This document shows positions 8,595-15,909 of a DNA stretch of 64,000 nucleotides, piece by piece (the first letter of the stretch is position 1; every line of letters begins with the position of its first letter). The position numbers and the translations under genes are program-made. Source of the DNA: Paracoccaceae bacterium (GTDB lineage: Bacteria; Pseudomonadota; Alphaproteobacteria; Rhodobacterales; Rhodobacteraceae); assembly GCA_027489375.1 (NCBI GenBank), contig JAIXZW010000006.1:1-64000 (forward strand), written 5' to 3'. The notes below the pieces were generated by a model that made no database searches, was not told the origin of the DNA, and saw nothing but the letters and a program-made list of their open reading frames with translations.

Positions 8595-9205
8595 GCGGAT
8601 ACCCCTTCGGCTTGGCGGCGCAGCGTCTCGATCCCGCGCGAGGCGGCGACCAGATCGGTGGGCGAGGCCTTCGACTCGGCCAGAACATGCAGGGCGCAGC
8701 GATTGTCGGGCAGGGGTTGCACCAGCACCGCGACCGCGACCCCGCCAAGCGTGCCGCGCCATGCGCCGCCGCTTTCGGTCAGGCCCGCCGATGCCGGATC
8801 GAAGCGGGCGTCGAGCGTGACCGAGCGCAGGGGTTGCACTCCGGCCAGCGCGGGCGGGGCGGTCGTGACCGTATCGAGCGCGACCCAGATCACGCCGCCC
8901 GCTTCGGTCGCGTGATGCACCGGAACGCGGATCGCTTCGGGCGGTTCGAGGTCGGGATGGGCGGGGATGCGCTGGCATTGGCCAGACTGGGCATAGCTCC
9001 AACCGTGATAGATGCACGAGAGCGCCTCGCCCCGCACGAAGCCGTGCGACAGGCGCATGCCGCGATGCGGGCAGCGGTCGGCCCATGCCGCGATGCGACC
9101 CGAGGCGCTGCGCCAGAGTGCAAGGTCAACCCCGTCGACGGTGACGGGCATGACCACCAAGGGGGGCAGATCGCGAAGCAGCGCGACAGGGGTCCAGTCT
9201 GGCAT
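8591..9205 (-). CDS. Stand-alone Rieske [2Fe-2S] protein, electron donor to the split oxygenase
   Basis: The 204-residue protein carries a complete Rieske site: C45-P-H47 (RCPHRGMRLSHG) and C64-x2-H67 (CIYHGW). These are the ligands missing from the catalytic subunit encoded next. After the Rieske domain (to about residue 110) comes a tail of about 95 residues with no iron-ligand motif, possibly a remnant of a catalytic domain or a docking module. It is the first gene of the operon and overlaps the catalytic subunit gene by 4 bases. No flavin or plant-type ferredoxin reductase is encoded nearby, so reducing power must come from a reductase elsewhere. In NdmD the extra Rieske domain is fused to such a reductase. 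Confidence 0.88.
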   Translation of the reverse strand: MPDWTPVALLRDLPPLVVMPVTVDGVDLALWRSASGRIAAWADRCPHRGMRLSHGFVRGEALSCIYHGWSYAQSGQCQRIPAHPDLEPPEAIRVPVHHATEAGGVIWVALDTVTTAPPALAGVQPLRSVTLDARFDPASAGLTESGGAWRGTLGGVAVAVLVQPLPDNRCALHVLAESKASPTDLVAASRGIETLRRQAEGVSA

Positions 9206-9380
9206 TTACGGTCTTTCGGGCGGCAGCCTTTTCGTTGCAACGCTAGTATCCGGTTCCCTTGCATGGTCCTTTGCCGAGGGTCGGCGCATGGAAAAGCGGC
9301 GGGAATCGGGGTCTCTGCCCAAATCCTAGACAGGGCTGCACGAAAAAGCACCAGAATGTGAAGCGGGACGAAGCGAAGCC

Positions 9381-9632
9381 CTAGCCATCGGGCAAGCCAT
9401 TGATGCGGAACCGTTCGATCGTTTCCACCCATGCCTCGATCGGGCCGAGCGAGACGCCCATTTCCATCGCGTCGATCAGGTCGGGCGGGCCTTGGACCAG
9501 CAGTTCAACGCAGGCATCGCTTTCGCGCCGCGTCTGCCCGTGCAGGCCAAGACGGTGCAGGTGGCGGGCCACCCACGGCAGGAAGGTCGGCGCGGCAAGG
9601 TCGCCGCGGATGATGAAGCGTTCGGCCTGCAT
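9381..9632 (-). CDS. Acylphosphatase-fold protein lacking both catalytic residues
   Basis: This 83-residue protein aligns over its whole length with the acylphosphatase family, without gaps in the key region: FIIRGDLAAPTFLPW matches the family's xxVxGxVQGVGFRxW, LGLHGQTRR matches LGLxGWVRN, and ELLVQG is present. The essential arginine of the GVGFR loop is leucine (L18) and the catalytic asparagine is arginine (R36), so hydrolysis of acyl phosphates is unlikely. The gene lies 27 bases downstream of the truncated haemoglobin gene on the same strand, so the two are probably co-transcribed. It may be a binding or regulatory protein. Confidence 0.75.
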   Translation of the reverse strand: MQAERFIIRGDLAAPTFLPWVARHLHRLGLHGQTRRESDACVELLVQGPPDLIDAMEMGVSLGPIEAWVETIERFRINGLPDG

Positions 9633-9659
9633 GAAGCCCCCATGACCCGCGACCGGCGG

Positions 9660-10043
9660 TCAGTCGCGGTTCACCAGCATCCGCGCCGCACGGTCGAACG
9701 CAAGGTCGATCTTCGTCCGCGCAGGGCCGTGGATGCCCGTATCGTCAAGGGCGCGGGTCATGCAGGCAAGCCAGTCCTCGGCATCCTTGGTGTGGATCGG
9801 GACATGGGCGTGGATCTCGCGCAGGTTCATGTGGCCGTGGCGTTCGGCATAGTAGCGCCGCCCGCCGAAGAAGCCCGAGAGGAAATCGAACTGCTCCACC
9901 CGCACATGGGCCAGCCCGTGGCCCTGAAAGTGCAGATCGAGGATGCGCGCCCCTTCGGGGGCCGTTTCGATCAGGTCGTAAAACCGCTCTACCAAGGCAC
10001 GCACGACCGGCTCGCCGCCGATTTCGTCTACCACGCTTGCCAT
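9660..10043 (-). CDS. Group II truncated haemoglobin
   Basis: The gene encodes 127 residues from the ATG at 10043, chosen because GGAGG lies six bases upstream; in-frame ATGs at 10067 and 10094 lack such a site. The protein begins with the globin-like ASVVDEIGGEPVVRALVERF and contains FLSGFFGGRRYYAERHGHMN followed by REIHAHVPI, where the first histidine fits the proximal (F8) haem ligand of the trHbO class. Such globins bind O2 or NO in the cytoplasm and often protect against reactive nitrogen or oxygen species. It is followed by the degenerate acylphosphatase gene and preceded by a repeat cluster and a TetR gene on the same strand. Confidence 0.85.
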   Translation of the reverse strand: MASVVDEIGGEPVVRALVERFYDLIETAPEGARILDLHFQGHGLAHVRVEQFDFLSGFFGGRRYYAERHGHMNLREIHAHVPIHTKDAEDWLACMTRALDDTGIHGPARTKIDLAFDRAARMLVNRD

Positions 10044-10131
10044 GACCGCCTCCGTCGTTGCGGGCATTGGAGGGGGAAGCGCGGGCGGGTGCAAGGCGGG
10101 TTCCGGCCTCGGGCCTGCCGAAACCGACGCC

Positions 10132-10248
10132 GCGTCATTGCGCCGCGTGTGCGGCGCGGGGCGTCATTGCGCCGCAAACGCGGCGCGGGGTGTCACTGCG
10201 CCACGTTCACGCCGCGGGGGCATCATTGCGCCGTGTTCAGGGCGTCGC
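10132..10248. repeat. Four tandem imperfect 29-30-base repeats with internal hairpins
   Basis: The units start at 10132, 10161, 10190 and 10220. Each opens with a form of GCGTCATTGCGCC. Units 1 and 2 carry perfect inverted repeats (CGCCGC, a 4-base loop, GCGGCG); units 3 and 4 are decayed. The cluster fills the gap between the tetR stop (10237, inside unit 4) and the truncated haemoglobin gene. It could attenuate read-through, stabilise mRNA or bind protein. Confidence 0.7.
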
Positions 10249-10860
10249 GCAGGAGCGGAGGTAAAGCTGCGTGGTGCGGCGGATATGCGCGGTCAGCACA
10301 TCGACGTCGGGAAGACAGCCACCGCAGAAGCGCCGTTCGATGGCGGTAAAGCCGAGCCACAGCGCCATCAGGTCGCGCGCGGCGCGGTCGGGGTCTCCGG
10401 TGCTGCACTCGCCCGCAGCCGTGGCGCGGGCGATGAGGTCCGAGAGCATCGCGCAGACATGGCCCGGACCCGCCTCGTAGAAGCGGCGGCCAAGCGCGGG
10501 GTTGCGCTGCGCTTCAAGGCTGAGCGCCTTGTCGAGGGCAAGGTGACAGGGTTCGGTCATCACCTGCACCAGTGCGATGCCAAAGTTCACGAGCCGTTCT
10601 TCGAGCGTGGTGGCATCCGAGGTGGTGCGCGCCAGTTCGCGGGTCAGCCGTTCGGTTTCGCGCTGGACGAGGGCTTCGAAGATTTTGCCCTTGTCGCCGA
10701 AATGGGCATAGACCGTGACCTTGGACACGCCCGATTGCGCGGCGATGGCTTCGATGGGTGCGCCATCGACCCCGCGCTGGGCAAACAGGTTCTGGGCAGC
10801 GTCGAGGATCGCCTCGCGCTTTTCCAGGTCCTTGGGTCTGCCGGGTGCCCGTTGGGCCAT
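10237..10860 (-). CDS. TetR/AcrR-family transcriptional regulator
   Basis: The protein has 207 residues when started at the ATG at 10860 (MAQRAPGRPKDLEKREAIL), which has GAGG just upstream. The helix-turn-helix lies at about residues 17-63 (DAAQNLFAQRGVDGAPIEAI, then SGVSKVTVYAHFGDKGKIFE). The C-terminal part is a TetR ligand/dimerisation domain with no recognisable ligand signature. The gene ends inside the tandem repeat cluster and precedes the truncated haemoglobin gene on the same strand, so it could regulate haemoglobin expression. A dyad at 11765-11782 with GAACGA arms is a candidate TetR-type operator about 900 bases away. The target is unknown. Confidence 0.88.
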   Translation of the reverse strand: MAQRAPGRPKDLEKREAILDAAQNLFAQRGVDGAPIEAIAAQSGVSKVTVYAHFGDKGKIFEALVQRETERLTRELARTTSDATTLEERLVNFGIALVQVMTEPCHLALDKALSLEAQRNPALGRRFYEAGPGHVCAMLSDLIARATAAGECSTGDPDRAARDLMALWLGFTAIERRFCGGCLPDVDVLTAHIRRTTQLYLRSCATP

Positions 10861-11008
10861 GTCCTCACCGCTGCCGCCGGAGGGCGGGTTGCGCAAAGGT
10901 AAGCCGCGGCCGTCATCGAAACAAGTCATCCCATGCCTCCATGCCGAGAACCGCCTGACCTTTCGGGGTCAGGCGGTCCGGTTTCAACGGCCAGCGATGG
11001 CCGAAGGA

Positions 11009-11515
11009 TCAGTTGTCCGCCTGCGGTTGCAGCGCGATCAGCTCGGCCAGCGTGTAGTCCGCCGGATCGACGCCGATCGCGGCGGCCAGTTGCGCCTCGC
11101 CGGGGGTGACGGTTTCGGCGGGATTGGCCGCCTTGGCCGAACGGTTCAGGATGAAATCGACCGTCGCCGCTTCACCTTCGCTGCGGGCGTCGATCAGGCG
11201 CAGCAGTTCGCTGGCCGAATAGTCGCCACCGCTGACACCGGCCGCAGCGGCGAGTTGCGCCAAGGCAGCGGGATCGGAGGGATTGGACGAGCGGTTCGCG
11301 CCCGAAAGATAATAGGCGAGACGGTCTGCGTCATTCTCGCGGCGGGCGTCGAGGATATTGAGGATCTCGACGCGGCTGTATTCGCCCGGAGCGACGCCTG
11401 CCGACAGGGCAAGCTGCGCGTCGCCCGCAGTGTAGCGCGGCTGCAGGCTGGCGGCCGAGGCAGCCCCCGTGAGGGCGGCAAGCACGAGGGTCGAGGTGAG
11501 GAGGATGTTACGCAT
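11009..11515 (-). CDS. Secreted protein with three internal repeats, function unknown
   Basis: The protein has 168 residues from the ATG at 11515, with AAGGAAAGGG upstream. It has a signal peptide (MRNILLTSTLVLAALTGAAS, cleavage near ASA-AS at about 22-24). The mature part carries three copies of a repeat: AQLALSAGVAPGEYSRVEIL at about residue 33, AQLAAAAGVSGGDYSASELL at about 86 and AQLAAAIGVDPADYTLAELI at about 141. The first two are each followed by an LxxxD(A)R segment; the third is cut short by the C-terminus. It is acidic and small, and presumably periplasmic. I do not recognise the family. Confidence 0.75.
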   Translation of the reverse strand: MRNILLTSTLVLAALTGAASAASLQPRYTAGDAQLALSAGVAPGEYSRVEILNILDARRENDADRLAYYLSGANRSSNPSDPAALAQLAAAAGVSGGDYSASELLRLIDARSEGEAATVDFILNRSAKAANPAETVTPGEAQLAAAIGVDPADYTLAELIALQPQADN

Positions 11516-12012
11516 GGAAGTGTCCCTTTCCTTGGGAAGTGTGTGTGTGTCGGCAAGCATCCACCGTTCCGCGCCGGTGCTCCGGCGGGTTTGGGAAAGC
11601 GGCGATGCGGTTGGTTCAGTCCGTTTGGCCGATTGGCCGATGGGGCGTGTTCAGCCCCTTGGGGAGCGTTGTGCGGGTCTGTCGTTCGTCAGCACATCGG
11701 TGCCTCCATCGGTTCGTTTCGATGTGTCATAGATATACTGAACGAAACCGTATGCAATATGAATGTGAACGAAGTCGTTCACTTATTTTTGCACAGATCG
11801 CCTCTTGAAATGCGGAGCCTTCTGCGACGGGCCGCGACGGGCCGCGATGCGCCTGCCGGAGCGGCGAAAATCCGCGTGCAACCTTGGTTATAGGGACGGG
11901 GGAGGGGGCGGATTTATAACCGGAAACCAATTCCGCTGCGCTGCGGAAACCCAGAGATGGGTGGCACCGGAAACGGGGCATGACGTCCCGACCGATCCAG
12001 ATGGAGTTACGA
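11516..12012. promoter_or_regulatory. Divergent intergenic region of 497 bases with palindrome and G-rich element
   Basis: No convincing gene is seen here. The left half (11700-11800) is AT-rich. It carries a dyad GTGAACGA-AG-TCGTTCAC at 11765-11782 and a further TGAACGAA at 11739-11746. The right half holds an inverted repeat GGTTATA (11886-11892) / TATAACC (11915-11921) flanking a guanine-rich run (11893-11911) that could form a quadruplex. Both elements sit where divergent promoters for the repeat protein (minus) and the PepSY gene (plus) are expected. Confidence 0.5.
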
Positions 12013-12267
12013 ATGACCCGTACGCTGACCGCAATCGCGCTTGCCCTGACCTGCCTGTCCGCCCCTGCCTTCGCCGATGGCGACTCGGTCGATGCGGCGA
12101 TCAAGGACAAGCTGACCGCGCAACTGACCGCCGAAGGCTATGACGTGCGCAAGATCGAAGCCGAAGACGGGCTGATCGAAGTTTACGTCGTCAAGGACGG
12201 CAAGACCGAGTCGCTCTGGTTCGACGCCGACCTGAAGCCGGTCGCTCACGGCGACAGCGAAGGCTGA
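12013..12267 (+). CDS. Small secreted PepSY-domain protein
   Basis: The gene encodes 84 residues from the ATG at 12013 (MTRTLTAIALALTCLSAPAF); a GGAG lies six bases upstream, which favours it over the upstream in-frame ATGs. A signal peptide ends near AFA at residue 20. The mature part of about 63 residues fits one PepSY domain (DAAIKDKLTAQLTAEGYDV, then IEVYVVKDGKTESLWFD). PepSY proteins next to cytochrome b561 genes often belong to membrane electron-transfer or metal-reduction systems. A strong hairpin follows directly, so this gene may be transcribed alone much of the time, with partial read-through into the cytochrome gene. Confidence 0.85.
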   Translation: MTRTLTAIALALTCLSAPAFADGDSVDAAIKDKLTAQLTAEGYDVRKIEAEDGLIEVYVVKDGKTESLWFDADLKPVAHGDSEG

Positions 12268-12276
12268 TCTTTCGCT

Positions 12277-12303
12277 GCGGACCCCGCCGCCTGCGGGGTC
12301 CGC
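12277..12303 (+). terminator. Hairpin terminator or attenuator after the PepSY gene
   Basis: A perfect 11-base-pair stem, GCGGACCCCGC (12277-12287) with GCGGGGTCCGC (12293-12303), encloses the five-base loop CGCCT. It is followed by a pyrimidine-rich CCCTTTCCCC run, not a pure T tract, so termination may be partial. Confidence 0.7.
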
Positions 12304-12340
12304 GCCCTTTCCCCCCCCTTGTTACTGCCGGAGTCTCATC

Positions 12341-12859
12341 ATGCAGAAAGTCCGAGTCTGGGACCCGTTGGTCCGCCTGTTCCACTGGTCGCTCGTCGCG
12401 GCCTTCCTTGCCAATGATTTCCTGACCAAGCCGGGACGCGAGACGCATCGACTGGTGGGTTACACCGTGGCGGGTCTGATCGCGCTGCGGCTGATCTGGG
12501 GGCTGGTCGGCACGAAGCACGCACGCTTCAGCGATTTCATCCCCTCGCCCCGTGCGGCGCTGGGGCAATTGCGCGATATGGCGACGGGGCGTCGTCACAT
12601 GCATGTCGGCCATTCGCCGCTTGGCGCGCTGATGATCTACAACCTTCTTCTGACGATGGCCGCACTTGCAGGCTCGGGCTATGCGATGACGACGGTGGCC
12701 TTCTTCGGCGTGGAATGGATGGAGGAACTGCACGAGGCGCTTGTCGTCTGGGCCGAGGTGAGCATCGTCATCCACATCCTTGCCGTTGTGGTGGAAAGCC
12801 GCAGGCTCGGGATCAATCTTCCGAAGTCGATGGTGACGGGATACAAGACCGTCGAATGA
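12341..12859 (+). CDS. Cytochrome b561 family di-haem membrane protein
   Basis: The 172-residue protein has four hydrophobic segments and the family opening VWDPLVRLFHWSLVAAFLAN, whose histidine at residue 15 is a haem ligand. Further histidines follow in RETHRLVGY, GHSPLGALM, ELHEALVVW and IVIHILA. It should be an inner-membrane quinol- or ferredoxin-linked b-type cytochrome. It lies between a PepSY protein gene and a membrane-bound LuxR gene, both on the same strand, so the three may form one redox-responsive unit. The acceptor is unknown; a periplasmic cytochrome c or metal ion would suit the context. Confidence 0.9.
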   Translation: MQKVRVWDPLVRLFHWSLVAAFLANDFLTKPGRETHRLVGYTVAGLIALRLIWGLVGTKHARFSDFIPSPRAALGQLRDMATGRRHMHVGHSPLGALMIYNLLLTMAALAGSGYAMTTVAFFGVEWMEELHEALVVWAEVSIVIHILAVVVESRRLGINLPKSMVTGYKTVE

Positions 12860-12874
12860 CGGAAGGTCTTCACC

Positions 12875-13414
12875 ATGATTGACGCCGCGACCCCGCAGCG
12901 AAGAACGAACCGGCGCGAGCGGCCCTTCGGGCTGATCGCGCTGATCCTGTTCCAGTGCTTCTGCACCGCCTTTTTCGTCTATGACGTGACGCGCGATCTG
13001 GACGAGGGCATGACCAGCCTTCTGCATATGCTGCCAGAGGTTGCCGCGACCATCGGACTGGTGATCGGCGTGGTGTTCGAGGTGCGCTCGCTTCTCGCCT
13101 TGTTGCGGCGGCAGGCGCGGATGGAAAAGGGTCTGGGCGTGGCCTCGGGTGCGCTGAACGATCTGATGGAAGAGTATTTCCGCCAGTGGGCGCTGACGCC
13201 CGCCGAACAGGACGTGGCGACATTCACGATCAAGGGCTGCTCCATCGCCGATATCGCGCAGATGCGCGGATCGGCCGAAGGGACGGTCAAGACGCATCTC
13301 AACGCGATTTACCGCAAGGCGGGGGTGCAGGGGCGCGGGCAGTTGGTCAGCGTGCTGATCGAAGACCTGATGAACGCGCCCTTGGTCGGCAAGGGCGGCG
13401 CGGCGGCGGGCTGA
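12875..13414 (+). CDS. Membrane-anchored LuxR-type HTH regulator
   Basis: The 179-residue protein begins with a basic stretch (QRRTNRRERPFG) and two membrane spans, at about residues 20-40 (LIALILFQCFCTAFFVYDV) and 53-72 (LPEVAATIGLVIGVVFEV). A linker leads to a LuxR/GerE helix-turn-helix at about 107-165 (LTPAEQDVATFTIKGCSIAD, then GSAEGTVKTHLNAIYRKAG). No receiver or ligand domain is present, so signals probably enter through the membrane part. The gene begins 15 bases after the cytochrome b561 gene and is probably in its operon. The protein may sense the redox or assembly state of that cytochrome; this is inferred from context. Confidence 0.85.
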   Translation: MIDAATPQRRTNRRERPFGLIALILFQCFCTAFFVYDVTRDLDEGMTSLLHMLPEVAATIGLVIGVVFEVRSLLALLRRQARMEKGLGVASGALNDLMEEYFRQWALTPAEQDVATFTIKGCSIADIAQMRGSAEGTVKTHLNAIYRKAGVQGRGQLVSVLIEDLMNAPLVGKGGAAAG

Positions 13415-13477
13415 GCGTCCCGCACCGCCCCGTTCCCGCAGCGTCCCGTCCCCGCAATGCCGTGTCTTTGTCCGCGT

Positions 13478-14197
13478 TCAGACGCCGATGAATTCGCGGA
13501 CGAAGGTGCTGGCCGGACGGGCGCGGATCTCCGAGGGTTTGCCGATCTGTTCGATGCGGCCCATCGACATGACGACGACCATGTCCGCCAATTCCATCGC
13601 CTCGTCCTGATCATGCGTCACGAAGACGGTGGTCAGGCCGGTTTCGTCGTGGATCTCGCGCAGGCCTTGGCGCAATTCCTTGCGGACCTTGGCGTCCAGC
13701 GCGCCGAAGGGTTCGTCCAGCAACAACATGCGCGGTTCGATGGCCAAGGCGCGGGCAAGGGCGACGCGCTGGCGCTGGCCGCCGGAAAGCTGGCTCGGGT
13801 AGCGGCTGCCGATGTCGGGAAGCTGGATGAGGTCGAGCAACTTGGTCACGCGGCGGGCGATTTCCGCCTTGGGCGGGCGGCTGGCGCGGGGGCGGGCGTT
13901 CAGGCCGTAGGCGATGTTCTCGAACACCGTCATATGGCGGAAAAGCGCATAGGACTGGAACACGAAGCCTGCGCGGCGCTCTTGCACCGTCAGGCCCGTT
14001 GCGTCCTGCGCGTCAAAGAGCACGCGGCCCGAGGTGGGGAATTCCAGCCCGCCCAGAATGCGCAGCAGCGTGGTCTTGCCAGACCCCGACGGGCCGAGCA
14101 GGGCGACCAGCGCACCCGAGGGGATGGACAGCGACACCGGCGACAAGGCCGCCGTGGTGCCGAACTGCTTCGAGATTTCGTCGATTTCGATATGCAT
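13478..14197 (-). CDS. cysA: Sulfate/thiosulfate ABC transporter ATP-binding subunit CysA, short form
   Basis: The 239-residue ATPase has Walker [10 protein letters not shown] near residues 35-43, a Q-loop in [12 protein letters not shown], signature [15 protein letters not shown], Walker [13 protein letters not shown] and switch histidine in [10 protein letters not shown]. The [19 protein letters not shown] wording is characteristic of sulfate importers. Typical CysA is about 330-365 residues, with a C-terminal regulatory (TOBE-like) domain that is absent here, so feedback control of transport may differ. It is the last gene of the operon; its start at 14197 lies 10 bases after the cysW stop and has a GAGG site. 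Confidence 0.9.
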   Translation of the reverse strand: MHIEIDEISKQFGTTAALSPVSLSIPSGALVALLGPSGSGKTTLLRILGGLEFPTSGRVLFDAQDATGLTVQERRAGFVFQSYALFRHMTVFENIAYGLNARPRASRPPKAEIARRVTKLLDLIQLPDIGSRYPSQLSGGQRQRVALARALAIEPRMLLLDEPFGALDAKVRKELRQGLREIHDETGLTTVFVTHDQDEAMELADMVVVMSMGRIEQIGKPSEIRARPASTFVREFIGV

Positions 14198-14207
14198 GGC
14201 AGCCTCT

Positions 14208-15071
14208 TCAATGGCGGTGGTTTGCGGCGAGTTGGTCGGCGTGGCGGACTTCGAGCGCGGTCTTGAGCATCAGCGTGACAAGGGCGAGCAGCGTCAGCAC
14301 CGCCGCCATCGAAAAGGCCGCGACCGAAAGGTATTCGTTGTAGAGCATCTCGATGGTGATCGGCATGGTGGCGGTTTCGCCCCTGATCTTGCCCGACACC
14401 ACGGCGACCGCGCCGAATTCGCCCATCGCACGGGCGTTGCTCAGAAGCACACCATAGAGCAGCGCCCAGCGGATGTTGGGCAGTGTCACGGTCCAGAACA
14501 CGCGGAACCCCGACGCGCCGAGCGTGAGAGCCGCTTCCTCTTCGGCGCGCCCTTGTTCGACCATCACGGGGATCAATTCGCGTGCGACGAAGGGGAAGGT
14601 CACGAACATCGTGGCAAGCACGATGCCGGGCAGTGCGAAGACGACGGGATAGCCGCTTGCGACGAGCCAGCCGCCGACGAGGCTGTTGGTGCCGAACATC
14701 AGCACGATGCAAAGCCCCGCCACGACGGGCGAAACCGAGAAAGGCAGGTCGATCAACGTGATGAGAAAGGCTTTGCCGCGAAAGTCGAACTTGGTGATGA
14801 ACCAAGCGGCGGCGACGCCGAACAGCGCGTTCAGCGGCACGGCGATGGCCGCGATCAGCAGCGTCAGCTTGATGGCCGATGCCGCATCGCGGTTGCCGAG
14901 GCTTGCCACAGCGGCGGCGGCACCATCGGCCAGCGCCTCGACAAAGACGGCAAGAAGCGGGGCCGCGACCAGCACGCCCACACCGATGACCGCAAAGGCG
15001 ATCAGGGCGTAGCGGGCCAGCGGAGCCTCGTCCCGCGCCGAGCGGAACTTATGGGCAGTGGTGTCAGACAT
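14208..15071 (-). CDS. cysW: Sulfate ABC transporter permease CysW
   Basis: The 287-residue inner-membrane protein has six predicted spans and the permease EAA-loop segment near [20 protein letters not shown]. The stretches [20 protein letters not shown] and [19 protein letters not shown] are characteristic of CysW. It overlaps cysT by 8 bases and is followed by cysA after 10 bases. It pairs with CysT to form the sulfate channel, energised by CysA and fed by the periplasmic binding protein. Confidence 0.93.
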   Translation of the reverse strand: MSDTTAHKFRSARDEAPLARYALIAFAVIGVGVLVAAPLLAVFVEALADGAAAAVASLGNRDAASAIKLTLLIAAIAVPLNALFGVAAAWFITKFDFRGKAFLITLIDLPFSVSPVVAGLCIVLMFGTNSLVGGWLVASGYPVVFALPGIVLATMFVTFPFVARELIPVMVEQGRAEEEAALTLGASGFRVFWTVTLPNIRWALLYGVLLSNARAMGEFGAVAVVSGKIRGETATMPITIEMLYNEYLSVAAFSMAAVLTLLALVTLMLKTALEVRHADQLAANHRH

Positions 15072-15900
15072 ATCCGATCCTCCGGCGGCTCCAGACCCCG
15101 ATCAGGTTGATGGCAAGCAGCATGGCGAAGCTGATCACCAGCATGGCGATGCCGATGGCGGCGGCGCCGTCGTAGTTGAACTCTTCAAGCTGGATGACGA
15201 TGAGCAGCGGGGCGATCTCTGTCTTGAGCGGGATGTTCCCCGCGATGAAGATGACCGAGCCGTATTCCCCGACCGCACGGGCCAGTGACAGGGCAAATCC
15301 CGTCAGCGCCGCAGGGGCGAGCATCGGCAACACCACACGGCGCAGTGTGTAAAGGCGCGACGCGCCGAGCGTGGCCGAGGCTTCTTCCACTTCGGCCTCG
15401 ATCTCCTCGACCACGGGCTGGACGGTGCGGGTGACAAAGGGAAGGCCCACGAAAACCAGCGCGATGAAGATGCCCCATTGCGTATAGGCGATCTTCCAGC
15501 CGATTTCCGCCGCCAGCGCGCCAAAGGCCCCGTTCGGCGCATAAAGCGCGGTCAGGGCGATGCCCGCAACGGCGGTGGGCAGCGCGAAAGGAAGGTCGAC
15601 CGCAGCGTCGAGCAGGCGGCGACCGGCGAATCGGTAGCGCACCAGCACCCATGCAAGGATTACCCCGAAGACGAGGTTGAACAGCGCCGCAAAGAGCGAC
15701 AGCCGGAAAGACAGGAACAGTGCCGCCCAGACGCGCTCGCGGTTCACGGTCTCCCATATGCCCGCGACGCCGAAATTGGCGCCCTTCAGAAGAAGGGCGC
15801 CGATGGGCAGGAGGACGACGAGGGAGAGCATCGTCAGGGTGATCCCCATACTCAGCCCTAGGCCGGGCATGGGGGACCGGTGGATGAGGGGTCTGCCCAT
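15064..15900 (-). CDS. cysT: Sulfate ABC transporter permease CysT (CysU)
   Basis: The 278-residue permease has six membrane spans and the EAA loop EEIEAEVEEASATLGASRLY. The text DLPFALPTAVAGIALTALYA and SLARAVGEYGSVIFIAGNIP is typical of CysT. AAGGAA lies six bases before its ATG at 15900. It begins 9 bases after the binding-protein gene and overlaps cysW by 8 bases, consistent with one operon and coupled translation. Confidence 0.93.
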   Translation of the reverse strand: MGRPLIHRSPMPGLGLSMGITLTMLSLVVLLPIGALLLKGANFGVAGIWETVNRERVWAALFLSFRLSLFAALFNLVFGVILAWVLVRYRFAGRRLLDAAVDLPFALPTAVAGIALTALYAPNGAFGALAAEIGWKIAYTQWGIFIALVFVGLPFVTRTVQPVVEEIEAEVEEASATLGASRLYTLRRVVLPMLAPAALTGFALSLARAVGEYGSVIFIAGNIPLKTEIAPLLIVIQLEEFNYDGAAAIGIAMLVISFAMLLAINLIGVWSRRRIGYV

Positions 15901-15909
15901 CTTGGTTCC

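Noticed and set aside
9206..9380. Small gene between the Rieske gene and the acylphosphatase gene
   Set aside because: No frame with a ribosome binding site and plausible composition exists; it is probably the promoter of the Rieske operon.
10132..10248. CRISPR array
   Set aside because: The units follow each other without unique spacers and no cas gene is present.
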